A stretch of 64,000 nucleotides of DNA from Hymenobacter cyanobacteriorum (GCF_022631375.1 NZ_JALBGC010000002.1:496001-560000); one strand, 5' to 3'. Shown: positions 10,097-21,255, counted from the stretch's first letter. Made by a program: numbers and translations. The notes: generated by a model not told the origin, from the letters alone.

Positions 10097-10213
10097 GTTA
10101 AAAGTTAAGAGTTGAAAGGGAGGAGTTAAAAAGAGAGTGTGGGCAGTAACAAAGCAAAGCCTTCCCGACACATGGTCAGGAAGGCTTTTAACTCATAACT
10201 CTTAACTTTTAAC
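10097..10213. repeat. Short inverted repeat GTTAAAAGTTAAGAGTT (family F) flanking a terminator
   Basis: Perfect 17-bp arms at 10097-10113 and 10197-10213. They enclose the ald terminator and abut the ald stop codon. They are AT-rich against a GC-rich background. Confidence 0.75.
10156..10190 (-). terminator. Terminator of ald
   Basis: Stem aaagccttcc-cgac / gtc-aggaaggcttt with one internal mismatch. It is followed on the minus strand by a T-rich stretch, 24 bases after the ald stop. Confidence 0.75.
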
Positions 10214-11341
10214 TCAAACAGCCGCCAGCTCCAGCACGGTTTCCACGTTCACCAAGGGCAGGCCCCAAGCATCGGCTACGCCTTTGTAGACCACCTCGCC
10301 GTGCACCACGTTCAGGCCGAGGCGCAGGGCCTCGTCGCGGCGGCAGGCTTCCTGCCAGCCCTGGTTGGCCAGTTTCACAGCGTAGGGCAGGGTGGCGTTG
10401 GTCAGGGCCAGGGTGCTGGTGTAGGGCACCGCGCCGGGCATATTGGCCACGCAGTAGTGCACCACGTCGTCGATGATGAAGGTCGGGTTTTCGTGCGTCG
10501 TGGGGTGGCAGGTTTCGATGCAGCCGCCCTGGTCCACGGCCACGTCAACGACTACGGTGCCGGGACGCATAGTCTTCAGCATGTCGCGGGTGATGAGGTG
10601 CGGAGCTTTTGCGCCGGGAATCAGCACCGCGCCCACAATCAGGTCGGCGGTTTTGATGGCTTCGCGGATATTGTACTCGTTCGAGTACTGCGTCACCACG
10701 TTCTTGGGCATGAAATCGTCGAGCTCGCGCAGCCGGTTCAGGCTGATGTCCATCACCGTCACCTGCGCGCCGAGGCCGGCAGCCACTTTCGCGGCCTGCG
10801 TGCCCACGATGCCGGCACCCAGCACCAGCACGTGCGCGGGCTTCACGCCGGGCACGCCGCCGAGCAGAATGCCGCGGCCTTTGAGGGGCTTCTCCAGGTA
10901 CTTGGCGCCTTCCTGCGGGGCCATGCGGCCGGCCACTTCGCTCATCGGGATGAGCAGCGGCAGGGCGCGGTTGCTGAGCTCCACCGTTTCGTAAGCCAAG
11001 CAGATGGCCTTGCGCTCAATCATGGCGTGGGTCAGCTCCTCACCGCTGGCGAAGTGGAAGTAGGTGAACAGCAACTGGTTTTCCTTGATGAGCGGGTACT
11101 CCTCCGCAATCGGCTCCTTCACCTTGATAATCATCTCGGCCTGCCCATACACTTCGGCAATGGTGTCGAGAATCGTCGCGCCGGCCGATTTGTATTCGTC
11201 ATCCGAGAAGCCCGAGCCTTCGCCGGCCGTGTGCTGCACCAGCAGGGTGTGGCCGTGCTTGCGCAACTCGGCTACGCCGGCAGGCGTGAGGCCCACGCGG
11301 TTTTCGTTGTTTTTAATCTCCTTAGGAACGCCAATAATCAT
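10214..11341 (-). CDS. ald: Alanine dehydrogenase
   Basis: Catalyses reversible NAD-dependent oxidative deamination of L-alanine to pyruvate and ammonium in the cytosol. The 375-aa length is standard. Conserved features are the MIIGVPKEIK N-terminus, R15, substrate-binding K75 (KVKEP), catalytic H96 (TYFHFAS), the Rossmann motif GAGIVG at 175-180 with D198 (VMDI) selecting NAD, and catalytic D270 (DVAVDQGG). The start codon is fixed by the conserved N-terminus. It is a single gene with its own terminator. Confidence 0.97.
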   Translation of the reverse strand: MIIGVPKEIKNNENRVGLTPAGVAELRKHGHTLLVQHTAGEGSGFSDDEYKSAGATILDTIAEVYGQAEMIIKVKEPIAEEYPLIKENQLLFTYFHFASGEELTHAMIERKAICLAYETVELSNRALPLLIPMSEVAGRMAPQEGAKYLEKPLKGRGILLGGVPGVKPAHVLVLGAGIVGTQAAKVAAGLGAQVTVMDISLNRLRELDDFMPKNVVTQYSNEYNIREAIKTADLIVGAVLIPGAKAPHLITRDMLKTMRPGTVVVDVAVDQGGCIETCHPTTHENPTFIIDDVVHYCVANMPGAVPYTSTLALTNATLPYAVKLANQGWQEACRRDEALRLGLNVVHGEVVYKGVADAWGLPLVNVETVLELAAV

Positions 11342-11483
11342 GAGCGAAGGTGGGAAAAGTAGGGGTGAGGGGAGGTGTTGAGTTTTCGAGCCGCAAAGAT
11401 ACGCGGCGGGCCTAGTACCAATGGTGCGAGATTTTGGTTCAGCCGCCGATTCCTCAACGCCCTCAAAACTGACTGACGAAGCG

Positions 11484-12005
11484 CTAGACTGCCTCGGCCA
11501 GCAGCGCGTTCAAATCGAGGGCGCGGGTGTACATCTGCACTTCGCCATCGGCCGTCATGGGCCATTCGGCGCGGGGCCGGTCCCAGTACAGCTCCACGCC
11601 ATTGCCGTCGGGGTCGTCGAGGTAAATGGCTTCCGACACGCCGTGGTCGGCCGCGCCGGTAATGGGGTAGTCGGCCGCCACCAACTGCTTCAGCGCGCCC
11701 GCCAGCTCGGCCCGCGTGGCGTAGAGAATAGCGGTGTGGTACAGCCCCGCGCCCTGCTTGCGGGCGCGCGGCCCGCCCAGGCTGTTCCAAGTGTTGAGCC
11801 CGATGTGGTGATGGTAGCCACCGGCCGAAATAAAGGCTGCCTGCGGCCCAAAGCGCTGCATCAACGTAAAGCCTAGTACGCCGCAGTAAAACCCAAGCGC
11901 TTTGTCAAGGTCGGTTACTTGCAGGTGCACGTGGCCAATGCGCGTTTGAGCGGGTACTTGGTAAGCCGTGCTGGTTGAGGCCGTGTTGTTGGTTACGTTT
12001 TCCAT
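11484..12005 (-). CDS. VOC family protein (glyoxalase/dioxygenase fold)
   Basis: Cytosolic 173-aa protein with two vicinal-oxygen-chelate half-domains. Likely metal ligands are His in RIGHVHLQV (first half), His in GAGLYHTAI and Glu in NGVELYWD (second half), with GYHHHIGL between them. The layout resembles CatE/YwbC-like ring-cleavage or glyoxalase-like proteins. The substrate is not predictable. It starts 154 bases downstream of the DUF1573 gene stop, and a terminator separates the two. Confidence 0.85.
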   Translation of the reverse strand: MENVTNNTASTSTAYQVPAQTRIGHVHLQVTDLDKALGFYCGVLGFTLMQRFGPQAAFISAGGYHHHIGLNTWNSLGGPRARKQGAGLYHTAILYATRAELAGALKQLVAADYPITGAADHGVSEAIYLDDPDGNGVELYWDRPRAEWPMTADGEVQMYTRALDLNALLAEAV

Positions 12006-12054
12006 AATGAAGAAAATTCAAAATCAATGTACCAACATCAATCCAAAATCGCTC

Positions 12055-12087
12055 CAAAAAAAAGCCCCGCCAAACTGGCAGGGCTTT
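12055..12087 (-). terminator. Terminator of the DUF1573 gene
   Basis: Stem aaagccc / gggcttt extended by an inner gcc/ggc pairing, with a run of T on the minus strand (A-run at 12056-12063). Confidence 0.75.
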
Positions 12088-12159
12088 CGAAAATAATGGT
12101 CACAAACAGCAGGGCTTTCGAATCTGCGTAATCCGTCAAATCCGTTAAAATCTGCGGTC

Positions 12160-12930
12160 TTACTTAAACGGCACGCTCGTCGCGCCTTCCTTCATCATGC
12201 TGGTGCCGGTGAGGTCGCGCACAATGGTGGCCTTAAGCGTGATTTTGGCGTCGCCGCTCACGTCGTTCGAAGTAATCGTCACGGCATCGCTCACCTGCCC
12301 GAGCTGGCGCTGGGTGTACAGCAGCTCCACCACTTCGCTCTGGCCGGGGGCCAGCGGGGCGGGGTTGGTTTTATAGCCCACGCAGTAGCAGCCCGACGAC
12401 AGCGCCCCGAGCACCAGCTCGGTTTTGCCCGTGTTTTTGATGGTGAAGCGCGCCACCGGCTGCTGGCCGGCTTCCATCTTGCCGAAATCGTGGCTGCTGC
12501 GGTCGAGCACCAGGTGGGGCGAGGCCGCCAGCTGGGCCGGCGTGAGGGTGGGCTTAATCTGTTCTTTGGTCAGCACCGAGCCTTTGATGCTGAGAACCTT
12601 GCTAGGGTCGGCGGCATTACTGGTTACGGTCACGGTCTTGTTGAACACGCCGGGGCGGCCGGCACTGTTGTACATGGCCTTGATGACACCCATTTTGCCG
12701 GGCAGCACGGGCGTTTTGGTCCAGTCGGGGGTGGTGCAGCCGCAGCTGGCCTGCACGTTGGCGATGACGACGGGCTGGTTGCCGGTGTTCTTGAATTTGA
12801 ACTCGTAGGTGGCCATCGTGCCCTCGGGCACGTTGCCAAAATCGTGGTTGTCGGTCGTGAACTGCATCACGCCCTGGGCGTGGCTGGCGCCGGCCAGCAG
12901 CAGCAGGCAAAGGGTAAAAAGCTTTTTCAT
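12160..12930 (-). CDS. DUF1573 protein with two Ig-like domains
   Basis: Secreted 256-aa protein with a signal peptide (cleavage after ASHAQ, residue 19) and two DUF1573 domains. Domain 1 is at about residues 24-110 (HDFGNVPEG, SCGCT) and domain 2 at about 145-230 (HDFGKMEAG, GCYCV). DUF1573 folds as an immunoglobulin-like ASH-type sandwich and is abundant in Bacteroidota; the Cys pairs could form disulfides or bind metal. The function is unknown, probably periplasmic or cell-surface. It is a single gene. Confidence 0.9.
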   Translation of the reverse strand: MKKLFTLCLLLLAGASHAQGVMQFTTDNHDFGNVPEGTMATYEFKFKNTGNQPVVIANVQASCGCTTPDWTKTPVLPGKMGVIKAMYNSAGRPGVFNKTVTVTSNAADPSKVLSIKGSVLTKEQIKPTLTPAQLAASPHLVLDRSSHDFGKMEAGQQPVARFTIKNTGKTELVLGALSSGCYCVGYKTNPAPLAPGQSEVVELLYTQRQLGQVSDAVTITSNDVSGDAKITLKATIVRDLTGTSMMKEGATSVPFK

Positions 12931-13119
12931 AACAGAAAGAAAATCGAATAAGCGTCGCAGAAAAAGAAACCGCCGGGTGAACCTTCGGGCCCAGTTGCGC
13001 TACTAAATCAGCGGATTGAAGCGGCAGCTCGGCTGAAATAGTTCGGCCGGGCCCCCGTCACTTTCCTTGCCCAAATATACGGCCAAAGCCCCGGTGCCAC
13101 CCACCCGGCCCCGATTCCG

Positions 13120-13127
13120 TATTTTTG
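13120..13127 (+). promoter_or_regulatory. -7 element TATTTTTG before the E1 gene
   Basis: An exact TAnnTTTG match 62 nt before the ATG at 13190. No clear TTTG lies at the -33 position. The rest of 12931-13189 shows nothing else recognisable. Confidence 0.45.
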
Positions 13128-13189
13128 TCGCCGGGTTCCGACCCGCCCCGCTCTATTCCAAATTCCCACTCCGCCCTTAGCCCGTATTT

Positions 13190-15610
<2,421 letters not shown>

Positions 15611-15618
15611 GGCAAAAA

Positions 15619-15650
15619 AATAACGCTGGGCTTACGGGCCCAGCGTTATT
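15619..15650. terminator. Bidirectional terminator overlapping a stop codon
   Basis: Perfect 13-bp stem aataacgctgggc / gcccagcgttatt. The minus-strand stop codon (15632-15634) sits in the 6-nt loop, so the last codons of the leftward gene form one arm. Confidence 0.88.
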
Positions 15651-16213
15651 TCAGTGGTTGTGACGGTGTTGCTTTGATGCATGGCCCGGTCCATGATGCT
15701 GATTTCGAACCGCATCACGTCGCCAATGGAATAAGAGCTTCGATTGAGGGGCAGCCGCAACTTGTAGCGGAGTGTGCCTTTTAGCGGGGCGGGTTTGGTA
15801 TCGGTGGTGGTTTCGAGGCGGGGGTAGCGGCCATCATACTCACCAGGGTAGCCTCCCGGCGTGTAAAAAGCCACAAACTTGCCGCTTACTTTATCTTTCT
15901 TGAAAGGTTGAATAAAGTAGTTATTGCTGGTAGCCAAGTTGTTGTGGCCGCCGGTTTGGGCATTGTAGGGCGGTACTTTGGCATCGTCGGCATCGAGGCC
16001 AAGGTCGCCGTCACCGTCCTGAAAATCAACGGCAAATTCCAGCGTATCGCCGGGAGTAGCTCCCGGCACGGGCGGCGGAACATACGTCTGCTTTACCGAA
16101 TTAAAGGTGATTACGGGCGTTACCGGGTAGTCGGGCGCTTTCAGGCAACTGCTGGTGCCGGCCCAGCCCAGGCCCAGCAAGGCCACCGCGCTCAGAGTAC
16201 GAAACAGATTCAT
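15632..16213 (-). CDS. Hypothetical lipoprotein with an Asp-rich loop
   Basis: Protein of 193 aa with a lipoprotein signal (AGTSSC, Cys23) and a predicted beta-rich body. The acidic loop DFQDGDGDLGLD near residue 65 resembles a calcium-binding DxDxDG site and is common in Bacteroidota surface lipoproteins. The frame extends to 16222 through a TTG, but the ATG at 16213 gives a proper signal peptide. It resembles no protein of known function. Its stop codon lies inside the terminator shared with the E1 gene. Confidence 0.75.
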   Translation of the reverse strand: MNLFRTLSAVALLGLGWAGTSSCLKAPDYPVTPVITFNSVKQTYVPPPVPGATPGDTLEFAVDFQDGDGDLGLDADDAKVPPYNAQTGGHNNLATSNNYFIQPFKKDKVSGKFVAFYTPGGYPGEYDGRYPRLETTTDTKPAPLKGTLRYKLRLPLNRSSYSIGDVMRFEISIMDRAMHQSNTVTTTEITLGP

Positions 16214-16329
16214 AAATACCAAAGAAGTAGGTTTAGGAGCCTAACGGCTGCCGCAGCCCCAAAGTACGTCTTCGCAACGAATAGTACGGTTGGTTGGTTC
16301 AGCTTTGGGTTCGTGCTGCATTACTGATT

Positions 16330-17331
16330 ATGTCCTTCCGTTCCGATTTTATCCACGCCCTGCCGCAACTCACGCCCGCAGATTTCGAAGCCGCCGCGCT
16401 GGCGCTGTTCCGGCACCAGGCCGCGCACTGCCCGCCCTACGCGCAGTACTTGGCCCAACTGCGCCGCGACCCCGCTGCCGTGGCCTGCCTCACGGATATT
16501 CCCTTCCTGCCCATCGAGTTTTTCAAAACCCACGAGGTGCGAACCGCTGCGGCCGAGTGGCAGCCGCAGGAAGAATTTCTGAGCAGCGGCACGACGCTGC
16601 AGCAGCGCAGCCGCCACCTCGTGCGCGAGCCGGCCCTGTACCGCGAAAACGCGGCCCGCATTTTTGAGCAGTACTACGGCCCGCTCACGGGCTGGACGTT
16701 TCTGGCGCTGCTGCCCTCGTACCTGGAGCAGGGGAATTCGTCGCTGGTGGCCATGGTGGACTATTTCGCCCACCAATCAGGCCAGGCGCAGCCCGCGTTT
16801 TTCCTGCACGACCACGCCGCCCTGCGCGCCGCGTTAGCCGAAGCGAAGGCCCAGCCCGGCCGCCGGGTCATGCTCATCGGGGTGAGCTACGCGCTGCTCG
16901 ATTTTGCCGCCGCTACCGGCCCCGCGCCCGAGCTGCAGGGCCTCACGGTGCTCGAAACCGGTGGCATGAAGGGCCGCCGCCGCGAAATGATTCGCGAGGA
17001 GCTACACCAGGAATTGCAGCAGGCCTTCGGCCCCGCGGGCATCCACTCCGAATACGGCATGACGGAGCTGCTGAGTCAGGCCTACTCGCTGGGCGACGGC
17101 CGCTTCCACTGTCCGCCGCCGCTGCGGGTGCTGCTGCGCGAGCCGTCGGACCCGTTCTCAGTCGCCGAATTTCGGCCCGATGGGGCTATCAATGTGATTG
17201 ATTTGGCAAACGTGGATTCCTGCGCGTTCATCGAAACCAAGGACCTGGCCCGAATGCACCCGGACGGTTCGTTTGAGGTGCTGGGGCGGATGGATAATTC
17301 GGACGTGCGGGGGTGTAATCAGATGGTGTAG
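16330..17331 (+). CDS. LuxE-like acyl-protein synthetase/acyl transferase
   Basis: Predicted ANL-superfamily enzyme (333 aa) that would activate an acyl group with ATP, as LuxE does for fatty acids. The adenylate-loop motif EEFLSSGTT is near residue 85 and the C-terminal IHSEYGMTELLSQAY motif near residue 238. This is the shorter LuxE type without the full ANL C-terminal domain. The start at 16330 fits the homologous N-terminus MSFRSDF; the frame is open slightly further upstream (16294) without merit. In Bacteroidota the family is a stand-alone gene of unknown acyl substrate. CAGCTTTG about 25 bases upstream may be its -7 box. Confidence 0.85.
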   Translation: MSFRSDFIHALPQLTPADFEAAALALFRHQAAHCPPYAQYLAQLRRDPAAVACLTDIPFLPIEFFKTHEVRTAAAEWQPQEEFLSSGTTLQQRSRHLVREPALYRENAARIFEQYYGPLTGWTFLALLPSYLEQGNSSLVAMVDYFAHQSGQAQPAFFLHDHAALRAALAEAKAQPGRRVMLIGVSYALLDFAAATGPAPELQGLTVLETGGMKGRRREMIREELHQELQQAFGPAGIHSEYGMTELLSQAYSLGDGRFHCPPPLRVLLREPSDPFSVAEFRPDGAINVIDLANVDSCAFIETKDLARMHPDGSFEVLGRMDNSDVRGCNQMV

Positions 17332-17456
17332 CTGCCAAACTTCGCACTATCTTGCAGTATAAACCTGTCGATATATAATTCAGATACATACAGCCGTACT
17401 TAGCTGTAATATCGAACGGTCAGAATTGGCAACATTCGCAAATAATACTTTTTCAA

Positions 17457-17987
17457 ATGACTAAAGTGTATTCATTTATTCTCTTAGGGATATTAGCTTT
17501 TGGACTAAATAGTTGTGTTTTAAATTCTAAATTCTCACAGTCAAGCAACTATCAAGAAGCTCAGAAAGTATCCGATTTGCATCTGGTAGTGATTGGGGAT
17601 AAGGACACGAAAGAAGCCATGAATTATGTGAGTCAATTTCTAGCAGACTCATTAATAAAAAATAAAATAAACACGTCTAAAGCTTACAACTGTTGCCGTG
17701 ATAAAGACACTGATATGAATGCCTTCATATTAAATATGTTGCCGACTGACCATAAGCCGGATAATGTATTGACGGTGGCAGTTTCAAAAGTTGTTGTTGG
17801 GTATGGTACAACGAGTTCACGTGAATTTCAATTAGACCTATTCAATACAGCTTCTCAATCCCATACTTGGAACGGTAGAGTATTGGTAAATATGTCTTGG
17901 TTTGTTTCAGACCAGAATTACAGAGACTTTGCCAAGACTTTGACCAAGGCAATAATGATAGAATTGAGAAAGAAGAGGATTGTGTAG
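17457..17987 (+). CDS. AT-rich hypothetical lipoprotein
   Basis: Protein of 176 aa with a lipobox (FGLNSC, Cys20). The rest is a mixed alpha/beta domain containing a Cys-Cys pair (YNCCRDKD) and a C-terminal basic helix. No family was recognised. The DNA is far richer in A+T than its neighbours (many AAA, ATA and TTA codons) and the 5' flank is AT-rich too, so it was probably acquired horizontally and recently (inference). It is closed by a strong terminator. Confidence 0.7.
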   Translation: MTKVYSFILLGILAFGLNSCVLNSKFSQSSNYQEAQKVSDLHLVVIGDKDTKEAMNYVSQFLADSLIKNKINTSKAYNCCRDKDTDMNAFILNMLPTDHKPDNVLTVAVSKVVVGYGTTSSREFQLDLFNTASQSHTWNGRVLVNMSWFVSDQNYRDFAKTLTKAIMIELRKKRIV

Positions 17988-18021
17988 CAATACCGCTGAT
18001 ATGACAAGAAGCTACATTAAA

Positions 18022-18059
18022 AAAGCAGCGCCAGAATCAACCGATTCTGGCGCTGCTTT
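18022..18059. terminator. Bidirectional terminator
   Basis: Perfect 17-bp stem aaagcagcgccagaatc / gattctggcgctgcttt with a 4-nt loop between convergent genes. Confidence 0.92.
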
Positions 18060-18079
18060 CTTGCTTCTAAAAGAATCTG

Positions 18080-19243
18080 CTACTTCCCCGCAAACGCCTT
18101 GGCGTCGCCTTCCGAAATCGTGTCGTCGCTCATAATGACGAGGCGCTCGACCACGTTGCGCAGCTCGCGGATGTTGCCGCGCCAGTCAAGGCCTTTGAGG
18201 TACTCTAAGGCGGCGGGGGCTACTTTCTTGGGCTTGTTGCCGTAGTCGGCGGCGATGTCGTTGAGGAACTTCTGAATCAGGTCGGGGATGTCTTCGCGGC
18301 GGTCGTTGAGGGCGGGCACCTGGATGAGGATGACTGAGAGGCGGTGGTAAAGGTCTTCGCGGAAGTTGCGGTCGGCGATTTCCTGCATCAGGTCCTTGTT
18401 GGTGGCGGCGAGCACACGCACGTTCACCGAGATTTCCTTTTCGCCGCCTACGCGGGTGATTTTGTTTTCTTGTAGGGCGCGCAACACCTTGGCCTGGGCC
18501 GAGAGGCTCATGTCGCCGATTTCGTCGAGGAACAGGGTGCCGCCGTCGGCCTGCTCGAACTTGCCGATTCGCTGCTTTACGGCCGAGGTGAAGGAGCCTT
18601 TTTCGTGGCCGAACAGCTCGCTTTCAATCAGCTCCGACGGGATGGCGGCGCAGTTTACTTCCACCATCGGGCCATTGGCGCGGTTGCTGAGCTCGTGCAG
18701 CTGGCGGGCCACCATTTCCTTGCCCGCGCCGTTGGGGCCGGTGATGAGCACGCGGGCATCGGTGGGCGCTACTTTCTCGATGGCTTTGCGCACGGCGCCG
18801 AGGGCGGCCGAATTGCCCACCATTTCCGAGCCCTTCGTGACGGAGAGCTTCTTTTTCAGCGTCTTGGTTTCCGTCACGAGTTTGGTGCGGTCGAGGGCGT
18901 TGCGCACCGTCACGAGCAGGCGGTTCAGGTCCGGCGGCTTGGAAAGGAAGTCGTACGCGCCTTTTTTGGTGGCATCGACGGCGGTTTCGATGTTGCCGTG
19001 GGCCGATACCATGATGAAGGCCGCGTCGGTGCCCATGGCCTGGGCGCGGGTGAGGACTTCGAGGCCGTCCATTTTGGGCATGCGGATGTCGCAGAGCACC
19101 ACGTCGTACTTCTGCTGGATGAGCAGGTCGAGGCCGGCGGGGCCGTCTTCGGCCTGGTCAACGGTGTAGTTTTCGAATTCCAGAATCTCCTTCAGCGTGT
19201 TGCGGATGGCTTTTTCGTCGTCGATGATTAGAATGCGGGGCAT
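18080..19243 (-). CDS. NtrC-like response regulator lacking the DNA-binding domain
   Basis: Two-component regulator of 387 aa: receiver at 1-120 (acid pocket DDE, phospho-acceptor Asp in VVLCDIRMPKMDG, Lys in LSKPP), then a sigma-54-type AAA+ domain at about 140-380. Walker A is GPNGAGKE, Walker B is GGTLFLDEIGD, and the arginine region is REDLYHRLSV. The sigma-54 contact loop reads GSFTSA where activators have GAFTGA. The chain ends right after the AAA+ lid, so the usual Fis-type helix-turn-helix is absent. No cognate kinase is adjacent. It may act as an ATPase switch rather than a promoter-bound activator (inference). Confidence 0.9.
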   Translation of the reverse strand: MPRILIIDDEKAIRNTLKEILEFENYTVDQAEDGPAGLDLLIQQKYDVVLCDIRMPKMDGLEVLTRAQAMGTDAAFIMVSAHGNIETAVDATKKGAYDFLSKPPDLNRLLVTVRNALDRTKLVTETKTLKKKLSVTKGSEMVGNSAALGAVRKAIEKVAPTDARVLITGPNGAGKEMVARQLHELSNRANGPMVEVNCAAIPSELIESELFGHEKGSFTSAVKQRIGKFEQADGGTLFLDEIGDMSLSAQAKVLRALQENKITRVGGEKEISVNVRVLAATNKDLMQEIADRNFREDLYHRLSVILIQVPALNDRREDIPDLIQKFLNDIAADYGNKPKKVAPAALEYLKGLDWRGNIRELRNVVERLVIMSDDTISEGDAKAFAGK

Positions 19244-19347
19244 AGGGGCGGGAACGGAAATAGATGCAAACAGGGAGGCGCGAAGGTAACGAAAAGCAGC
19301 GCTAGGAGTTTAAGTAGCCATTGTTCCTAATCGGGCTTTACAGTGCG

Positions 19348-19450
19348 TCTGTCATCCTGAGCGCAGCGAAGGACCTTCTCACGTTCGCAGAATTCTTCTC
19401 AATAGTGATTCAGTCGTGAGAAGGTCCTTCGCTGCGCTCAGGATGACAGA
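19348..19450. repeat. Dispersed inverted repeat, subfamily B
   Basis: Perfect 35-bp arms (19348-19382 and 19416-19450): TCTGTCATCCTGAGCGCAGC then GAAGGACCTTCTCAC. It lies directly upstream of the promoter of the next gene. Confidence 0.93.
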
Positions 19451-19481
19451 TTTCCCAACAAGTTTCACTGCTTTACCTTCG
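19451..19481 (+). promoter_or_regulatory. Promoter TTTC-N19-TACCTTCG
   Basis: TTTC at 19451-19454 and TACCTTCG at 19474-19481 are spaced 19 nt and resemble the Bacteroidota TTTG / TAnnTTTG pair, 25 nt before the ATG at 19506. The promoter begins exactly where the inverted repeat ends. Confidence 0.5.
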
Positions 19482-19505
19482 CCTAATCCAACCCCAATTC
19501 TCTCC

Positions 19506-20789
19506 ATGAATAACAACCTAACCCGCCCGCTGCTGCTCGCCACGGCGCTGGCCGGCAGCTTCAGCCTCTACTCCCTCACGCAAAAAGCAACCCTGGCCCC
19601 CGACCCCAACAACGCCGGCCTGAAGCTACCCGCTGGTTTCGGCGCATTGGTGGTGGCCGAAACCGGCGGCCACGCCCGGCACCTGGCCGTGACGCCCCAG
19701 GGCACCATCTACGTAAAGCTCAACAGCCCCAAAAACGGCAAGGGCATTCTGGCGCTGCACCCCGGGGCCAACGGCAAAGCGGCGGCTGTTACGACGGGTT
19801 TCGGCAGCTACGGCGGCACGGGCATTTATGCTAAGGATAACTACTTATATGCGTCGTCGGATGAGGAGGTGTTTCGCTACAAGCTCGATGCGAAAGGGGA
19901 GGTGACCAACCCCGCGCAGCCCGAGAAAATCGTGACTGGGCTCATTAACCGCCGCCAGCACGAGAGCAAATCCATTGTGCTCGACAACGCGGGCAACCTG
20001 TACGTGAACATCGGGGCCTACTCGAACTCCTGCCAGGTGAAGGACCGGGAGCGCGGCTCGCTGGGCCGCCAGAACTGCCCGGTGCTGGATTCGGCCGGCG
20101 GCATCTGGCAGTTCCGCGCCGATAAGGCCAACCAGAACTACGGCACGGGCACGCGCTACGCCACCGGCCTGCGCAACGTGGTGGGCCTCGACTGGAACCA
20201 GCAGAACAACCAGCTTTTCGTGATGCAGCACGGCCGCGACCAGCTGCACGACAACTTCCCGGCTCTGTACGACGACAAGCAGTCGGCCGAACTGCCCGCC
20301 GAATGCATGTATGCCCTGAACAAAGGTGCCAACGCCGGCTGGCCCTACCTGTACTACGACGGCCAGAAGAAGCAAAAAATGCTGCCCCCCGAGTACGGCG
20401 GTGACGGCAAGAAGCTCGCCGACCCCAAGTACCTCGACCCCGTGGCCGCCTACCCCGCCCACACCGCTCCCGACGGCCTACTGTTCTACACCGGCACCAT
20501 GTTTCCGGAGAGGTATCGCAACGGCGCGTTCATCGCCTTCCACGGCTCCTGGAACCGCGCCCCCGAGCCCCAGAAGGGCTATTACGTGGTGTTCCAGCCA
20601 TTCAAAAATGGCAAGCCTTCGGGCGAGTGGGAAGTATTCGCCGACAACTTTGCCGGTACCGCCGCCAAAGCCGCCGCCGGCCGCGCCGACCACAAGCCCT
20701 GCGGCCTGGCCCAGGGCCCCGACGGCTCGCTCTACGTGAGCGACGACAAGGCCGGCACCATCTACCGCATTATGTACACCAAGAAATAA
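19506..20789 (+). CDS. Sorbosone-dehydrogenase-like (PQQ-type) beta-propeller protein
   Basis: Exported 427-aa protein of the L-sorbosone/glucose dehydrogenase beta-propeller family, which oxidises sugars or aldoses, often with PQQ, in the periplasm. An N-terminal hydrophobic leader (residues 5-22) is followed by propeller blades with KSIVLDNAGNLYVNIGAYSN, GTGTRYATGLRNVVGLDW, the HGRDQLHDNFP histidine-rich loop and a final CGLAQGPDGSLYVSDD blade. The ATG at 19506 follows a promoter; the longer frame starts inside the inverted repeat and is rejected. It lies 3 bases before a cytochrome c gene, so the two are probably one operon with cytochrome c as electron acceptor. Confidence 0.88.
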   Translation: MNNNLTRPLLLATALAGSFSLYSLTQKATLAPDPNNAGLKLPAGFGALVVAETGGHARHLAVTPQGTIYVKLNSPKNGKGILALHPGANGKAAAVTTGFGSYGGTGIYAKDNYLYASSDEEVFRYKLDAKGEVTNPAQPEKIVTGLINRRQHESKSIVLDNAGNLYVNIGAYSNSCQVKDRERGSLGRQNCPVLDSAGGIWQFRADKANQNYGTGTRYATGLRNVVGLDWNQQNNQLFVMQHGRDQLHDNFPALYDDKQSAELPAECMYALNKGANAGWPYLYYDGQKKQKMLPPEYGGDGKKLADPKYLDPVAAYPAHTAPDGLLFYTGTMFPERYRNGAFIAFHGSWNRAPEPQKGYYVVFQPFKNGKPSGEWEVFADNFAGTAAKAAAGRADHKPCGLAQGPDGSLYVSDDKAGTIYRIMYTKK

Positions 20790-20792
20790 GCC

Positions 20793-21242
20793 GTGTTCGT
20801 GAAGAATTTCCTCGCCGGGCTGGCCCTCTGCGCCGCCATTGCCGCGCCCGTCGCCGCCCAGAAAAAACCAGCGGCCAAAGCTCCCGCTAAGAAAGCCGCC
20901 AGCACCATTCCGGCCCCGCTGCTGGCCCAGGGCAGTTCAGTTTACAAACAATACTGCCTGACCTGTCACCTGGCCGACGGCCTGGGCGTGGACGGCATGA
21001 ACCCGCCACTGGCCAAAACCGACTACGTGCTGGGCGACAAAACCCGCCTCACCAAAGTGCTGCTCAACGGCCTGCAGGGCGTCGACATTAACGGCGAGCA
21101 GTACCGCGGCGTGATGCCTGCCCAGGCGACGCTCACCGATGCCCAGATTGCGGCGGTGCTCACTTACGTGCGCAACTCGTTCGGCAACAAGGCCAGTGCC
21201 GTGAGCGCAGCCGAGGTGAAGGCTGTACGGGCAGGGAAGTAA
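20793..21242 (+). CDS. Class I c-type cytochrome
   Basis: Exported 149-aa mono-haem cytochrome. It has a signal peptide (cleavage after PVAAQ), an Ala/Lys-rich linker, haem site CLTCH (C55, C58, H59) and a probable sixth ligand M108 in YRGVMPAQ. It probably takes electrons from the propeller dehydrogenase encoded 3 bases upstream. The start is a GTG at 20793, or a second GTG at 20799; no ATG is available. Confidence 0.9.
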   Translation: MFVKNFLAGLALCAAIAAPVAAQKKPAAKAPAKKAASTIPAPLLAQGSSVYKQYCLTCHLADGLGVDGMNPPLAKTDYVLGDKTRLTKVLLNGLQGVDINGEQYRGVMPAQATLTDAQIAAVLTYVRNSFGNKASAVSAAEVKAVRAGK

Positions 21243-21255
21243 GCTGTAGCCCTGA

